The translations under genes were made by a program, and so were the position numbers. Below, one piece after another: positions 15,847-22,280 of a stretch of 22,280 bases of DNA. Within the stretch, counting starts at the first letter, position 1, and each line of letters begins with the position of its first letter. The notes under the pieces were generated by a model that ran no database searches, was not told the DNA's origin, and was given only the letters and a program-made list of their open reading frames with translations. Origin of the DNA: Psychrobacter sp. UBA6766. GTDB taxonomy: Bacteria > Pseudomonadota > Gammaproteobacteria > Pseudomonadales > Moraxellaceae. The DNA lies in assembly GCF_002453355.1 (NCBI RefSeq), contig NZ_DKGQ01000010.1, forward strand, positions 42,711 through 64,990, given 5' to 3'.

Positions 15847-16881
15847 ATGACGTTGTCTTATTCGCATTCGCATCAACAAGGTAGCGGCACCACAGAAGTG
15901 GTCGCCGTGCTAGTAGCGATTACTGAGCACACCGCGCGCGTTTTAACGGTTGACCAAGGCAAGCTCTTGCCTAACGGGCCATTGATGCCATTACATCGCT
16001 CCTTGCAAGCGGGCGTACGTCAATGGGTCGAGGAGCAAACGCAGCAGCCGCTTGGTTATTTAGAGCAGTTATATACCTTTGTTGATACCAATCGGCGCAA
16101 CGTCGATGGTCATGCGCTTGTCTATGTCAGCTACTTAGGGTTGGTGCAAGAAGCGCAAATGCAAGAGCTGCCAAGCCAAGCATTGTGGCGCGATTGGTAC
16201 GAGTATTTCCCATGGGAAAATCACTTGGACGGCATGCCAAGTATGATTATGAATCATATTGTGCCGGCGTTATTAAGCTGGGCGGATAGCGCAGCAGAAA
16301 CAGTCGTGCAGCAGCGCCGCCGTCAGCGTATTGGTTTATGCTGGGGAATCAGCGAGGAAACCTTGAGGGTTGATAATCTCAAAGATACGGACAAAGTATT
16401 AAATGCTGATAAAACTTATGAAAATAGAGAATGGGTGGCCGAGCATGTCTTGCTGCGTTATGAGATGCTTTATGAAGCAGGTTTAATCCCTGAAGCGCCG
16501 ACTTATCCGCCAAGTTACCAAGTGAGGTTGCCTACAAATTGGTTGCAGTTAATAGGCGTACCGATGTATTACGACCATCGCCGCGTGATTGCCACCGCTA
16601 TCTCAAGACTGCGTGCCAAGATTGAATATCGACCGCTTATCTTTGGTTTGATGCCGGACGTGTTTACCTTATCGCAGCTGCAACAAAGCGTTGAAGCGTT
16701 ATCAGGCGTACCTTTACATAAGCAAAACTTCCGTCGCTTGCTAGATTCACAAAAACTCGTCATGGAGACAGGGCAGAGTAGTAGCGCTCAGCGCGGTCGC
16801 CCTGCCAAGCTTTATCGCTTCCGCCATGATATTGAGCTACAAAGTTTACTGATGGATAGTAAATTGCCTAAACGAAAATAG
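15847..16881 (+). CDS. nrtR: NrtR-like NAD regulator (Nudix domain plus winged helix)
   Basis: A transcription regulator of NAD synthesis, 344 residues from ATG 15847 (AAAGGAAA 13-14 bases upstream). The reading from 15667 adds 60 residues with no ribosome binding site. The N-terminal Nudix-like domain is seen from VVAVLVAITE to LEQLYTFVDTNRR and HALVYVSYLGLV. The Nudix box is degenerate (RQWVEEQT where hydrolases have RExxEE), so it probably senses ADP-ribose or NAD rather than hydrolysing it. WRDWYEYFPWENHLDGMPS in the middle also marks this NAD-regulator subfamily. The C-terminus has the NrtR winged helix: YRPLIFGLMPDVFTLSQLQ, NFRRLLDSQKLV, RGRPAKLYRF. It lies between nadA-nadB and nadC, with palindromic operators on both sides. 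Confidence 0.88.
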   Translation: MTLSYSHSHQQGSGTTEVVAVLVAITEHTARVLTVDQGKLLPNGPLMPLHRSLQAGVRQWVEEQTQQPLGYLEQLYTFVDTNRRNVDGHALVYVSYLGLVQEAQMQELPSQALWRDWYEYFPWENHLDGMPSMIMNHIVPALLSWADSAAETVVQQRRRQRIGLCWGISEETLRVDNLKDTDKVLNADKTYENREWVAEHVLLRYEMLYEAGLIPEAPTYPPSYQVRLPTNWLQLIGVPMYYDHRRVIATAISRLRAKIEYRPLIFGLMPDVFTLSQLQQSVEALSGVPLHKQNFRRLLDSQKLVMETGQSSSAQRGRPAKLYRFRHDIELQSLLMDSKLPKRK

Positions 16882-16997
16882 CATCAACTGCATAAGCCTT
16901 CCTATACTGACGCTAAATACTCATATTAAAGCTAAATCAGATTGGTTGATTTTATTAATTTGCACCCTTTTCTTGCGAGGCTTTGTACTTTGCGCTA

Positions 16998-17024
16998 TAT
17001 TTATGCTCATTTTGAGTTTAATTA
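16998..17024. promoter_or_regulatory. Second NrtR-type operator, upstream of nadC
   Basis: TATTTATGCTCA, TTT, TGAGTTTAATTA: the same core as the site at 15612-15638, with one change in the left arm and two in the right arm. It lies 60 bases before the nadC start. A candidate promoter is TTGAGT (17012-17017) and TATTAA (17034-17039), 16 apart, which would put the -35 inside the operator. Confidence 0.8.
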
Positions 17025-17083
17025 AAGATGTTTTATTAAGTGTATCGAACGCATATAAATATCAGGCAAAATAAGGGTCAAAT

Positions 17084-17944
17084 ATGACAGTTAAACAAGA
17101 GCCAGCATTGGCTGAAGTATTGCTTAAACCTTTGGTTGAAACGGCATTAACGGAAGATTTGGGTAGGCGCGGTGATGTTACTTCACAAGCGACTATACCA
17201 GCAGATATGCAAGCGCAATTACAAATAAAAGCGCGGCAAGCAGGCGTAATATGTGGGATGGATTTAGCGCGTTTGTCTTTTGCTTTGATTGACGAGCAAA
17301 TCGAGTTTATTGCCAAAGTGAATGACGGTGCAACGGTTGAAGCGGGTACGGTACTGGCAACAGTGCGTGGTAACGCGCGGAATTTACTAACCGCAGAGCG
17401 TACTGCGCTTAACTTTATGACTCATCTCAGTGGTATTGCGACAGACACCAAAAAAATCGTCGATAGCGTCGCCGACTATCCAGCGCAAATTACTTGTACG
17501 CGTAAAACCATACCTGGGCTGCGCATTGTGCAAAAATACGCGGTGCGCTGCGGCGGCGGGCGCAATCATCGCTTGGGCTTAGATGATGCAATTTTAATCA
17601 AAGATAACCATATTGCTATCGCCGGTGATATAAAAACTGCCATCCAGCAAGCGCAAGACTTTGCCGGGCATCTCATACCAATAGAAGTTGAAGTCGATAC
17701 GTTAGAGCAGTTAGAGCAAGCCTTAGATGCCGGCGTGAATTTGGTACTGTTAGATAATATGGCACCTGACGTATTATCAGAAGCCGTCGTCATGTGTAAG
17801 GGTCGCGCCAAAACCGAAGCTTCAGGCGGTATAACCCCTGAAACCGTGCAAGCAGTCGCAAAAACAGGCGTTGATTTTATCGCGATGGGTTATTTAACCC
17901 ACAGTACGACAGCATTAGATATTGGCCTCGATTTTAGCGCTTAA
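17084..17944 (+). CDS. nadC: Nicotinate-nucleotide pyrophosphorylase (QPRTase) NadC
   Basis: It converts quinolinate and PRPP to nicotinate mononucleotide, CO2 and pyrophosphate, the step after NadA. It has 286 residues, the usual length (E. coli 297). The ATG has AAGGG 7 bases upstream. Seen are EDLGRRGDVTSQATIPAD near the N-terminus, ERTALNFMTHLSGIAT, TRKTIPGLR (phosphate and quinolinate binding Arg/Lys), KYAVRCGGGRNHRLGLDDAI, LIKDNHI, EVEVDTLEQL, LLDNM and EASGGI near the end. It is complete, with no odd residues. Its operator copy is shared with nadA, so all three de novo genes should respond to the same NAD signal. Confidence 0.96.
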   Translation: MTVKQEPALAEVLLKPLVETALTEDLGRRGDVTSQATIPADMQAQLQIKARQAGVICGMDLARLSFALIDEQIEFIAKVNDGATVEAGTVLATVRGNARNLLTAERTALNFMTHLSGIATDTKKIVDSVADYPAQITCTRKTIPGLRIVQKYAVRCGGGRNHRLGLDDAILIKDNHIAIAGDIKTAIQQAQDFAGHLIPIEVEVDTLEQLEQALDAGVNLVLLDNMAPDVLSEAVVMCKGRAKTEASGGITPETVQAVAKTGVDFIAMGYLTHSTTALDIGLDFSA

Positions 17945-18108
17945 GATTAACCTTTAATTTAAATTCATAGTTAGGTTTATGGTTTCACTCGCGTTTTAAA
18001 TCACGGCTAAATAGCTTATTAAAAGGGCAGATTTGTACGGATATGCTATTGAATTGGTAATGACGAGACATTAAGCAAAGTTAATGATTTAATAGGCTTA
18101 TCTGGCTA

Positions 18109-18117
18109 TGCTACAAT
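18109..18117 (+). promoter_or_regulatory. Probable marC promoter (extended -10)
   Basis: TG-C-TACAAT is a strong extended -10. TTAATA (18089-18094), 17 bases upstream, is a weak -35. Transcription from about 18124 would give a leader of about 90 bases containing the hairpin at 18134-18174. Confidence 0.5.
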
Positions 18118-18133
18118 GCCGCTGCTACCGATT

Positions 18134-18179
18134 ATAAGGTCGTCTTTGCCTGTACTTGTGCATAGCGACCTTATCTTTT
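18134..18179 (+). terminator. Terminator-like leader hairpin before marC
   Basis: ATAAGGTCG (18134-18142) and CGACCTTAT (18166-18174) form a perfect 9-bp stem, with TGC/GCA able to extend pairing inside the 23-base loop. CTTTT follows. It lies between the likely marC promoter and the GTG start. CTTATC at 18170-18175, part of the second arm, could instead pair with GATAAG at 18197-18202 just before the start codon. It may be an attenuator, or the terminator of nadC. Confidence 0.6.
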
Positions 18180-18212
18180 GTCCGATTTGACCAATAGATA
18201 AGCGAGCGCTCA

Positions 18213-18854
18213 GTGGATACTGAAATTATCAAGATAATCTTAGCCTTTATGGTACTGATTAATCCCTTTGGCGCCTTGACGTTGTTTTTGGATTCAACTC
18301 ACGGCTATTCGCTGAATAATCGCCGTAAAGTGGCGCGCGTGGCTTGCCTGACGATTTTTATCACTATCAGCTTTTTTACCTTAGCAGGTGAAACGCTCCT
18401 AAAAGCGTTGGGTATCTCGATTGGTTCGTTCCAGTTGGCAGGTGGTATCTTGGTATTTCTAATCGCCCTGAATATGATGAATGGCGAAGGTAACCCGGTT
18501 AAGCCCGATCAAGAAAACTTTGATGTTGACCATTTGCAAGGTGCGCCGCCAACGATGGCTGCAGCGGTGGTGCCGATTGCCATTCCGATGATGATTGGAC
18601 CTGGCGGTATCTCGACGGTGATTATTTATTCATCACAGGTCACTGGTATTTTGCAAGTCTCTGCCATTTTGATTGCTGGTTTATTTATCAGCTTATTTTG
18701 TTATGTGGCGCTAATGGCTGCCGGTCGTATCAGTCGGTTATTGGGCGATACTGGACTTAATATCATGAGTCGTATTATGGGTATGTTGCTTGCAGCAGTT
18801 TCTATCGAGATTATCGTTAACGGCCTACGTACCTTATTTCCTGACTTAGTGTAA
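18213..18854 (+). CDS. marC: MarC-family integral membrane protein
   Basis: An inner-membrane protein of 213 residues (E. coli MarC 221) of the UPF0056/MarC family. Some members move amino acids, but the substrate of most is unknown. It starts at GTG (18213), with a weak GAG about 8 bases upstream. About six membrane segments are visible. Family marks are the early NPFG (LINPFGALTLFLDST), FQLAGGILVFLIALNMM, and VPIAIPMMIGPGGISTVI, followed by the last three helices. It is flanked by its own promoter with a leader hairpin and by a terminator downstream, so it is probably a single-gene unit. Confidence 0.88.
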   Translation: MDTEIIKIILAFMVLINPFGALTLFLDSTHGYSLNNRRKVARVACLTIFITISFFTLAGETLLKALGISIGSFQLAGGILVFLIALNMMNGEGNPVKPDQENFDVDHLQGAPPTMAAAVVPIAIPMMIGPGGISTVIIYSSQVTGILQVSAILIAGLFISLFCYVALMAAGRISRLLGDTGLNIMSRIMGMLLAAVSIEIIVNGLRTLFPDLV

Positions 18855-18948
18855 TTGTCACCTTTCTTTTCTGCCACTTACTTCTCTAATGGCTCTTACC
18901 TGTCCTTTTTTACGCCCCTTCTTTTTTAAAATATATCCGTATCTTTTT

Positions 18949-18976
18949 AGACCGTGTAAAAAAACATGGTCTTTTT
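18949..18976 (+). terminator. Intrinsic terminator of marC
   Basis: AGACCGTG (18949-18956) pairs with CATGGTCT (18965-18972), 8 bp with one G-U, with an A-rich loop and TTTTT after it. It lies about 95 bases after the marC stop. Confidence 0.8.
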
Positions 18977-19152
18977 ATTATTGAGCTAAAGTCTAAAACC
19001 TCCTAAAGTAGTCAAACCTGCCTATTTGCTAAAAAATATTAAGACTTATCCTAAAAGGTTGTTTAGTAACACCTTTATATGTCTTACAAATGATGATTCG
19101 AATTTCAATTAATCACCAAAAGTCTGCATTAAAAACGTTATCCATACAAATA

Positions 19153-19161
19153 TGTTATGAT
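19153..19161 (+). promoter_or_regulatory. Probable tmm promoter (extended -10)
   Basis: TG-T-TATGAT is an extended -10 box 30 bases before the TTG start. No convincing -35 is seen at 16-18 bases. The leader would be about 25 bases and carries AGGAG at 19181-19185. Confidence 0.5.
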
Positions 19162-19191
19162 AGGAGCACAACAATATTATAGGAGTGAGTT

Positions 19192-20574
19192 TTGAGTAAG
19201 AAAAGAATGGCAATTTTAGGGGCGGGTCCAAGTGGTTTGGCACAGTTACGTGCCTTTGAAGCGGCTCGTTTAGCCGGGGTAAAAGACTTACCTGAAATCG
19301 TATGTTATGAAAAGCAAAACGCCATTGGTGGTATGTGGAATTACAGTTGGCGTACTGGTTTAGATAGGAACGGTGAACCCGTGCACGGCAGTATGTACCG
19401 CTATTTATGGTCAAATGGCCCCAAAGAATGCTTAGAGTTTGCCGATTATTCATTCGATGAACACTTCGGTGAAGCCATCCCATCATACCCGCCACGTGAA
19501 GTCCTAAAAGACTACATCATGGGGCGTATCGATAAACAAGATATCCAAAAATATATTCGATTTGAATGCCCTGTGCGCTGGGTGTCGTTTGATGATGACA
19601 CGCAAAAATTCACCGTGACGGTGATGAACCATAAAACCGATGAGCAAGAAGTCGAAGAGTTTGATTATGTGGTGGTAGCGACTGGTCATTTCTCTACGCC
19701 AAATATGCCGTATTTTGAAGGTTTAGAAGCCTTTCCAGGTCGTATCTTGCACGCGCATGATTTCCGCGATGCGCTAGAATTTAAAGATGAAGATATCTTA
19801 TTAGTAGGTAGTAGCTATTCTGCCGAAGATATTGGTACCCAGTGCTACAAATATGGCACCAAGTCTGTGACCATCAGCTATCGTAGTCAACCGCTTGGTT
19901 ATGAGTGGCCAGAAGGTATTAAAGAAGTGCCATTAGTGACGCATTTTGAAGACGATGTCGCGCACTTTGCCGATGGTACGAGCCAAAAGTTTGACGCTAT
20001 TATCATGTGCACCGGTTATTTATTTCATTTCCCGTTTATGCCAGATGAGCTACGTTTGCAGACGCACAACTGCTTGTATCCAGCCAACTTGTACAAAGGT
20101 ATCTTTTGGCAGCCAAATCCAAAGCTGATTTATTTAGGCATGCAAGACCAGTATTTCACCTTTAATATGTTTGATGCGCAAGCATGGTATGCACGTGATG
20201 TGATTATGGGTGATATCGAATTGCCCGATTTGGCAGCGCGTGAAGCAGACGAGCAAAAATGGCTCGCAACGTATGCCAAATGCGTGACGGTCAGTGATTC
20301 AATCGATTTTCAAGCCGCTTATATTCGCGATTTGACCAATGCCACCGATTATCCAGAATTTGCTGTTGAAAAGCAGGGTGAGATTTTAAAAGAATGGCAA
20401 AAGGACAAAGCCGAGAACATCATGACCTTTCGAGAAAAGGCTTATAGTTCTACTTTAACGGGCACAATGGCACCTAAATTGCCGGAGCCATGGTTAGACA
20501 TTCTCGATGATTCGCTTGAGCACTTTTTAAACTTAACCTTTGTTAAACCTAAAAAGCGCAAAAAAGTTTCTTGA
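19192..20574 (+). CDS. tmm: Trimethylamine monooxygenase (flavin-containing)
   Basis: A class B flavin monooxygenase of 460 residues. It strongly resembles bacterial Tmm, which oxidises trimethylamine to trimethylamine N-oxide with NADPH and O2. It starts at TTG (19192) with AGGAG 6 bases upstream. FAD motif: GAGPSG (10-15). Shared with characterised Tmm: EPVHGSMYRYLWSNGPKECL (62-81) and DEHFGEAIPSYPPREVL (89-105). The FMO fingerprint FPGRILHAHDF is at 181-191. The NADPH motif is GSSYSAEDIG (206-215). Later come CTGYLFHFPF, FNMFDAQAWYARDVIMG and NIMTFREKAY. The C-terminus ends in a Lys-rich tail. No TMAO demethylase, methylamine genes or TMA transporter lie nearby, so the product may serve as an osmolyte or piezolyte, or as an electron acceptor elsewhere. 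It has its own promoter and terminator. Confidence 0.92.
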   Translation: MSKKRMAILGAGPSGLAQLRAFEAARLAGVKDLPEIVCYEKQNAIGGMWNYSWRTGLDRNGEPVHGSMYRYLWSNGPKECLEFADYSFDEHFGEAIPSYPPREVLKDYIMGRIDKQDIQKYIRFECPVRWVSFDDDTQKFTVTVMNHKTDEQEVEEFDYVVVATGHFSTPNMPYFEGLEAFPGRILHAHDFRDALEFKDEDILLVGSSYSAEDIGTQCYKYGTKSVTISYRSQPLGYEWPEGIKEVPLVTHFEDDVAHFADGTSQKFDAIIMCTGYLFHFPFMPDELRLQTHNCLYPANLYKGIFWQPNPKLIYLGMQDQYFTFNMFDAQAWYARDVIMGDIELPDLAAREADEQKWLATYAKCVTVSDSIDFQAAYIRDLTNATDYPEFAVEKQGEILKEWQKDKAENIMTFREKAYSSTLTGTMAPKLPEPWLDILDDSLEHFLNLTFVKPKKRKKVS

Positions 20575-20590
20575 GTCTAACCTGATAAAT

Positions 20591-20628
20591 AAAAAACCAA
20601 ATACGTTTCATAGCGTATTTGGTTTTTT
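20591..20628. terminator. Bidirectional terminator between tmm and the exporter gene
   Basis: Perfect 15-bp stem: AAAAAACCAAATACG (20591-20605) and CGTATTTGGTTTTTT (20614-20628), with an 8-base loop. It has an A-run on one side and a T-run on the other, so it works in both directions. It lies 16 bases after tmm and about 30 after the convergent exporter gene. Confidence 0.93.
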
Positions 20629-20659
20629 CATTTTTAGCGTTAATAAACTAAACAAGCTG

Positions 20660-21262
20660 TTAGCTTTGGTATAAATGCCAAGCCAAATACAGCATTAAAA
20701 ACCCTACCAAAGCGTCCAATATATTCCAAGCTTTTGGTTTGGCAAATAAAGGTCTGAGCAGGCGCGCGCCATAACCTAATGCAAAAAAGAAAAAGAACGA
20801 TGCACTGACCGCGCCGACTGTAAAGGCCAATTTACTACTGGCACCGGTTGAAACCATGCCGACCAGCACCAATGTATCTAGATAGACGTGCGGGTTGAGC
20901 CAAGTAAAGCCAAAGCATAATAGCAGGGCTTTTTTTAAACTGGTGACCACTTGACCATCGACAGTGAGTGCATGTGATAGACGTACGCTAGCATATAAGC
21001 TTTGTAATCCGTAGCCTAGCAAGAATACGACGCCAGCAATTTTAGCGATGTTCACAACTTGTGGATAGTGCGCTGTGACCGCACCGAAGCCAGCGACACC
21101 AGCAGAAATTAAAACCGCGTCACTGATGGCGCAAAATAAGCAGACGAAAAATATGTGTTCGCGTTTCAGTCCTTGTTTGAGGACAAAGGCGTTTTGTGAA
21201 CCAATGGTGATAATCAAGGATAAACCAAGCAAAAACCCGGCGCTATAATCGGTGAAGTTCAT
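20660..21262 (-). CDS. LysE/ArgO-family amino-acid exporter
   Basis: An inner-membrane exporter of the LysE family, probably for arginine or lysine. I choose ATG 21262 (AAGG 8 bases upstream), giving 200 residues, the family length (E. coli ArgO 211). The frame is open to 21388 but the extra 42 residues are not family-like. The signature GLSLIITIGSQNAFVLKQGL follows the start, then CAISDAVLISAGVAG, a TWLNPHVYLDTLVLVG segment typical of ArgO, and SASFFFFFALGYGARLL. Five to six membrane segments are visible. The usual LysR-type activator (ArgP) is not adjacent. The next gene upstream is divergent and unrelated. Substrate is inferred by similarity to ArgO. Confidence 0.87.
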   Translation of the reverse strand: MNFTDYSAGFLLGLSLIITIGSQNAFVLKQGLKREHIFFVCLFCAISDAVLISAGVAGFGAVTAHYPQVVNIAKIAGVVFLLGYGLQSLYASVRLSHALTVDGQVVTSLKKALLLCFGFTWLNPHVYLDTLVLVGMVSTGASSKLAFTVGAVSASFFFFFALGYGARLLRPLFAKPKAWNILDALVGFLMLYLAWHLYQS

Positions 21263-21455
21263 GATAATGGCCTTATCCTTTAACAATCGAAACGGTGACG
21301 TTTGCTTACTGGCAGCGCCCGAAAAAGCTGTTAAGATAAGGGATAAAATAGTCGAATGCAATGTGTTTGCTGCAATAGATGCTACCAAGTCATCAGTACT
21401 ATTCAGAAATATTAGTCAGCAATGAATAAAGAATAAGCGAGGAGCAGGGTAGGTC

Positions 21456-22226
21456 ATGGTCATAAGTCTGACAAGAATGCTACAGTCGTTCGGGCAAGCC
21501 CAAGATGACCTGCCAACCATCGCTGCCAAAAATGCTCAGCAAGCTGCCGCTAAAGAAGTTTCTGATAATGCAAATAAGCATGGCGATAGTAGCGCTAATC
21601 AAGAAAACATGGATACCTCAGCTGCCAACTTTTTGCTTAGCGAGCCGCAGCGTAGCGAGCGTATTTGTGATGCCTTAGCACAAGTGAATGATATTCGCAC
21701 GCCGACGCCATTGACTGATCGCTATCTAGCCAATCGTGCCCAAATGCGCCCGACCAATAGACCTCCTTTTGACCCAGATACCTTATGGTATCTTAAACAT
21801 GGACGCTGTCCGATTATGACTGAGCTTGTTGATGTGGTCGATGCAGCCACCCTAAATGCCATGCCGATTGAAGCGGTCGCCATATTAGACCGGATTAATA
21901 GTAAGCTAAAGCGTTACCGTGAATGGAGTAGCGAGCTCAATGCCGAGCAACAGCAGCAACATAATGAGCGCCAGTTTGTTATCGATAAGCTGGTGTCTGA
22001 AAGTATCCCTGAAGCGCTGCATCATTATGAGCAGCTGCAACGCTTTAGCCCGCATCGCACTAAAAATAATGTCGTGCAAGGAAAAATGACCGCTGGCGAT
22101 ATGCTCACGGATTTGTTTTTAGACATCGATTACGAGCTTGACGAGTTATTAGAAGAATTACATCAAACGGTGATGAATAAACTGGCTTCAACGCACCGTT
22201 ATGTCAAAAGCCGTACCCAAAGCTAA
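21456..22226 (+). CDS. Uncharacterised Gln/Asn-rich protein
   Basis: I do not recognise this 256-residue protein. The ATG at 21456 follows AGGGTAGGTC, a good ribosome binding site. Residues 20-60 are Ala/Asn/Ser-rich and probably unordered. A more ordered part starts near 60 and includes PPFDPDTLWYLKHGRCPIMT (about 103-122), then DAATLNAMPIEAVAILDRIN, which looks helical. The C-terminal third is charged and helical with coiled-coil character (LFLDIDYELDELLEELHQTV). There is no membrane segment, signal peptide or Cys motif. It is divergent from the exporter gene, and codon use fits the neighbours. The 54 bases after it hold no clear feature before the window ends. Confidence 0.75.
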   Translation: MVISLTRMLQSFGQAQDDLPTIAAKNAQQAAAKEVSDNANKHGDSSANQENMDTSAANFLLSEPQRSERICDALAQVNDIRTPTPLTDRYLANRAQMRPTNRPPFDPDTLWYLKHGRCPIMTELVDVVDAATLNAMPIEAVAILDRINSKLKRYREWSSELNAEQQQQHNERQFVIDKLVSESIPEALHHYEQLQRFSPHRTKNNVVQGKMTAGDMLTDLFLDIDYELDELLEELHQTVMNKLASTHRYVKSRTQS

Positions 22227-22280
22227 CTTGAATTTAACGAGGATTATTTAAAAGTTGTTAGGGCATGTCTTCAATTGGAT

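Larger units (their letters stand above)
18855..19191. other. Spacer between marC and tmm
   Basis: About 340 bases without a gene: a T-rich stretch, the marC terminator (18949-18976), a further 180 AT-rich bases with no clear structure, then the tmm promoter and ribosome binding site. Confidence 0.6.

Noticed and set aside
21263..21388. N-terminal extension of the LysE/ArgO-type exporter
   Set aside because: The family N-terminus begins at ATG 21262, which has AAGG 8 bases upstream.
22227..22280. Possible start of a further gene or an IS end after the last gene
   Set aside because: There is an ATG at 22265, but the window ends after five codons and no terminal repeat can be confirmed.

Overview
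The window looks like a chromosomal segment of a Moraxellaceae gammaproteobacterium, most likely Psychrobacter. This is an inference from protein character (a long NadB, a NadA-NadB operon beside an NrtR-type regulator, a LysO exporter, two ubiquinone hydroxylases), moderate GC with AT-rich spacers, and frequent TTG/GTG starts. No rRNA, tRNA or CRISPR array was seen.

Left part (1-5.2 kb): an unrecognised acidic protein on the minus strand, a TonB/TolA-like envelope protein, an MscS channel, then the conserved phoH-ybeY pair on the minus strand. phoH and ybeY are separated by a terminator-like hairpin, and the stop codons of mscS and ybeY overlap convergently.

Mobile segment (about 5.4-7.2 kb): an IS200/IS605-family element inserted between phoH and ubiH. 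Its tnpB is full length with all RuvC and zinc-finger residues. Its tnpA is split by two compensating one-base shifts and has lost one His of its HUH motif. Both ends carry similar hairpins with one bulged base, and a guide (omega) RNA probably lies over the 3' end of tnpB. Just outside is a 14-bp sequence repeated three times.

Middle (7.5-11.3 kb): two flavin hydroxylases of ubiquinone synthesis (UbiH-like, then UbiF/UbiI-like), then an AT-rich Abi_2/AbiF-type HEPN gene that looks like a transferred defence gene.

NAD block (11.4-17.9 kb): lysO, then nadB and nadA on the minus strand, diverging from an nrtR-like regulator followed by nadC. A 27-bp palindrome with perfect 12-bp arms sits between nadA and nrtR, and an imperfect copy sits in front of nadC. 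These are very likely the operators through which the regulator controls quinolinate and nicotinate-mononucleotide synthesis.

Right part (17.9-22.3 kb): marC with a hairpin-bearing leader, a stand-alone trimethylamine monooxygenase (tmm) with its own promoter and terminator, a LysE/ArgO-type exporter, and an unrecognised protein. The most interesting parts are the NrtR operators, the intact TnpB beside a broken transposase, and the HEPN Abi gene.
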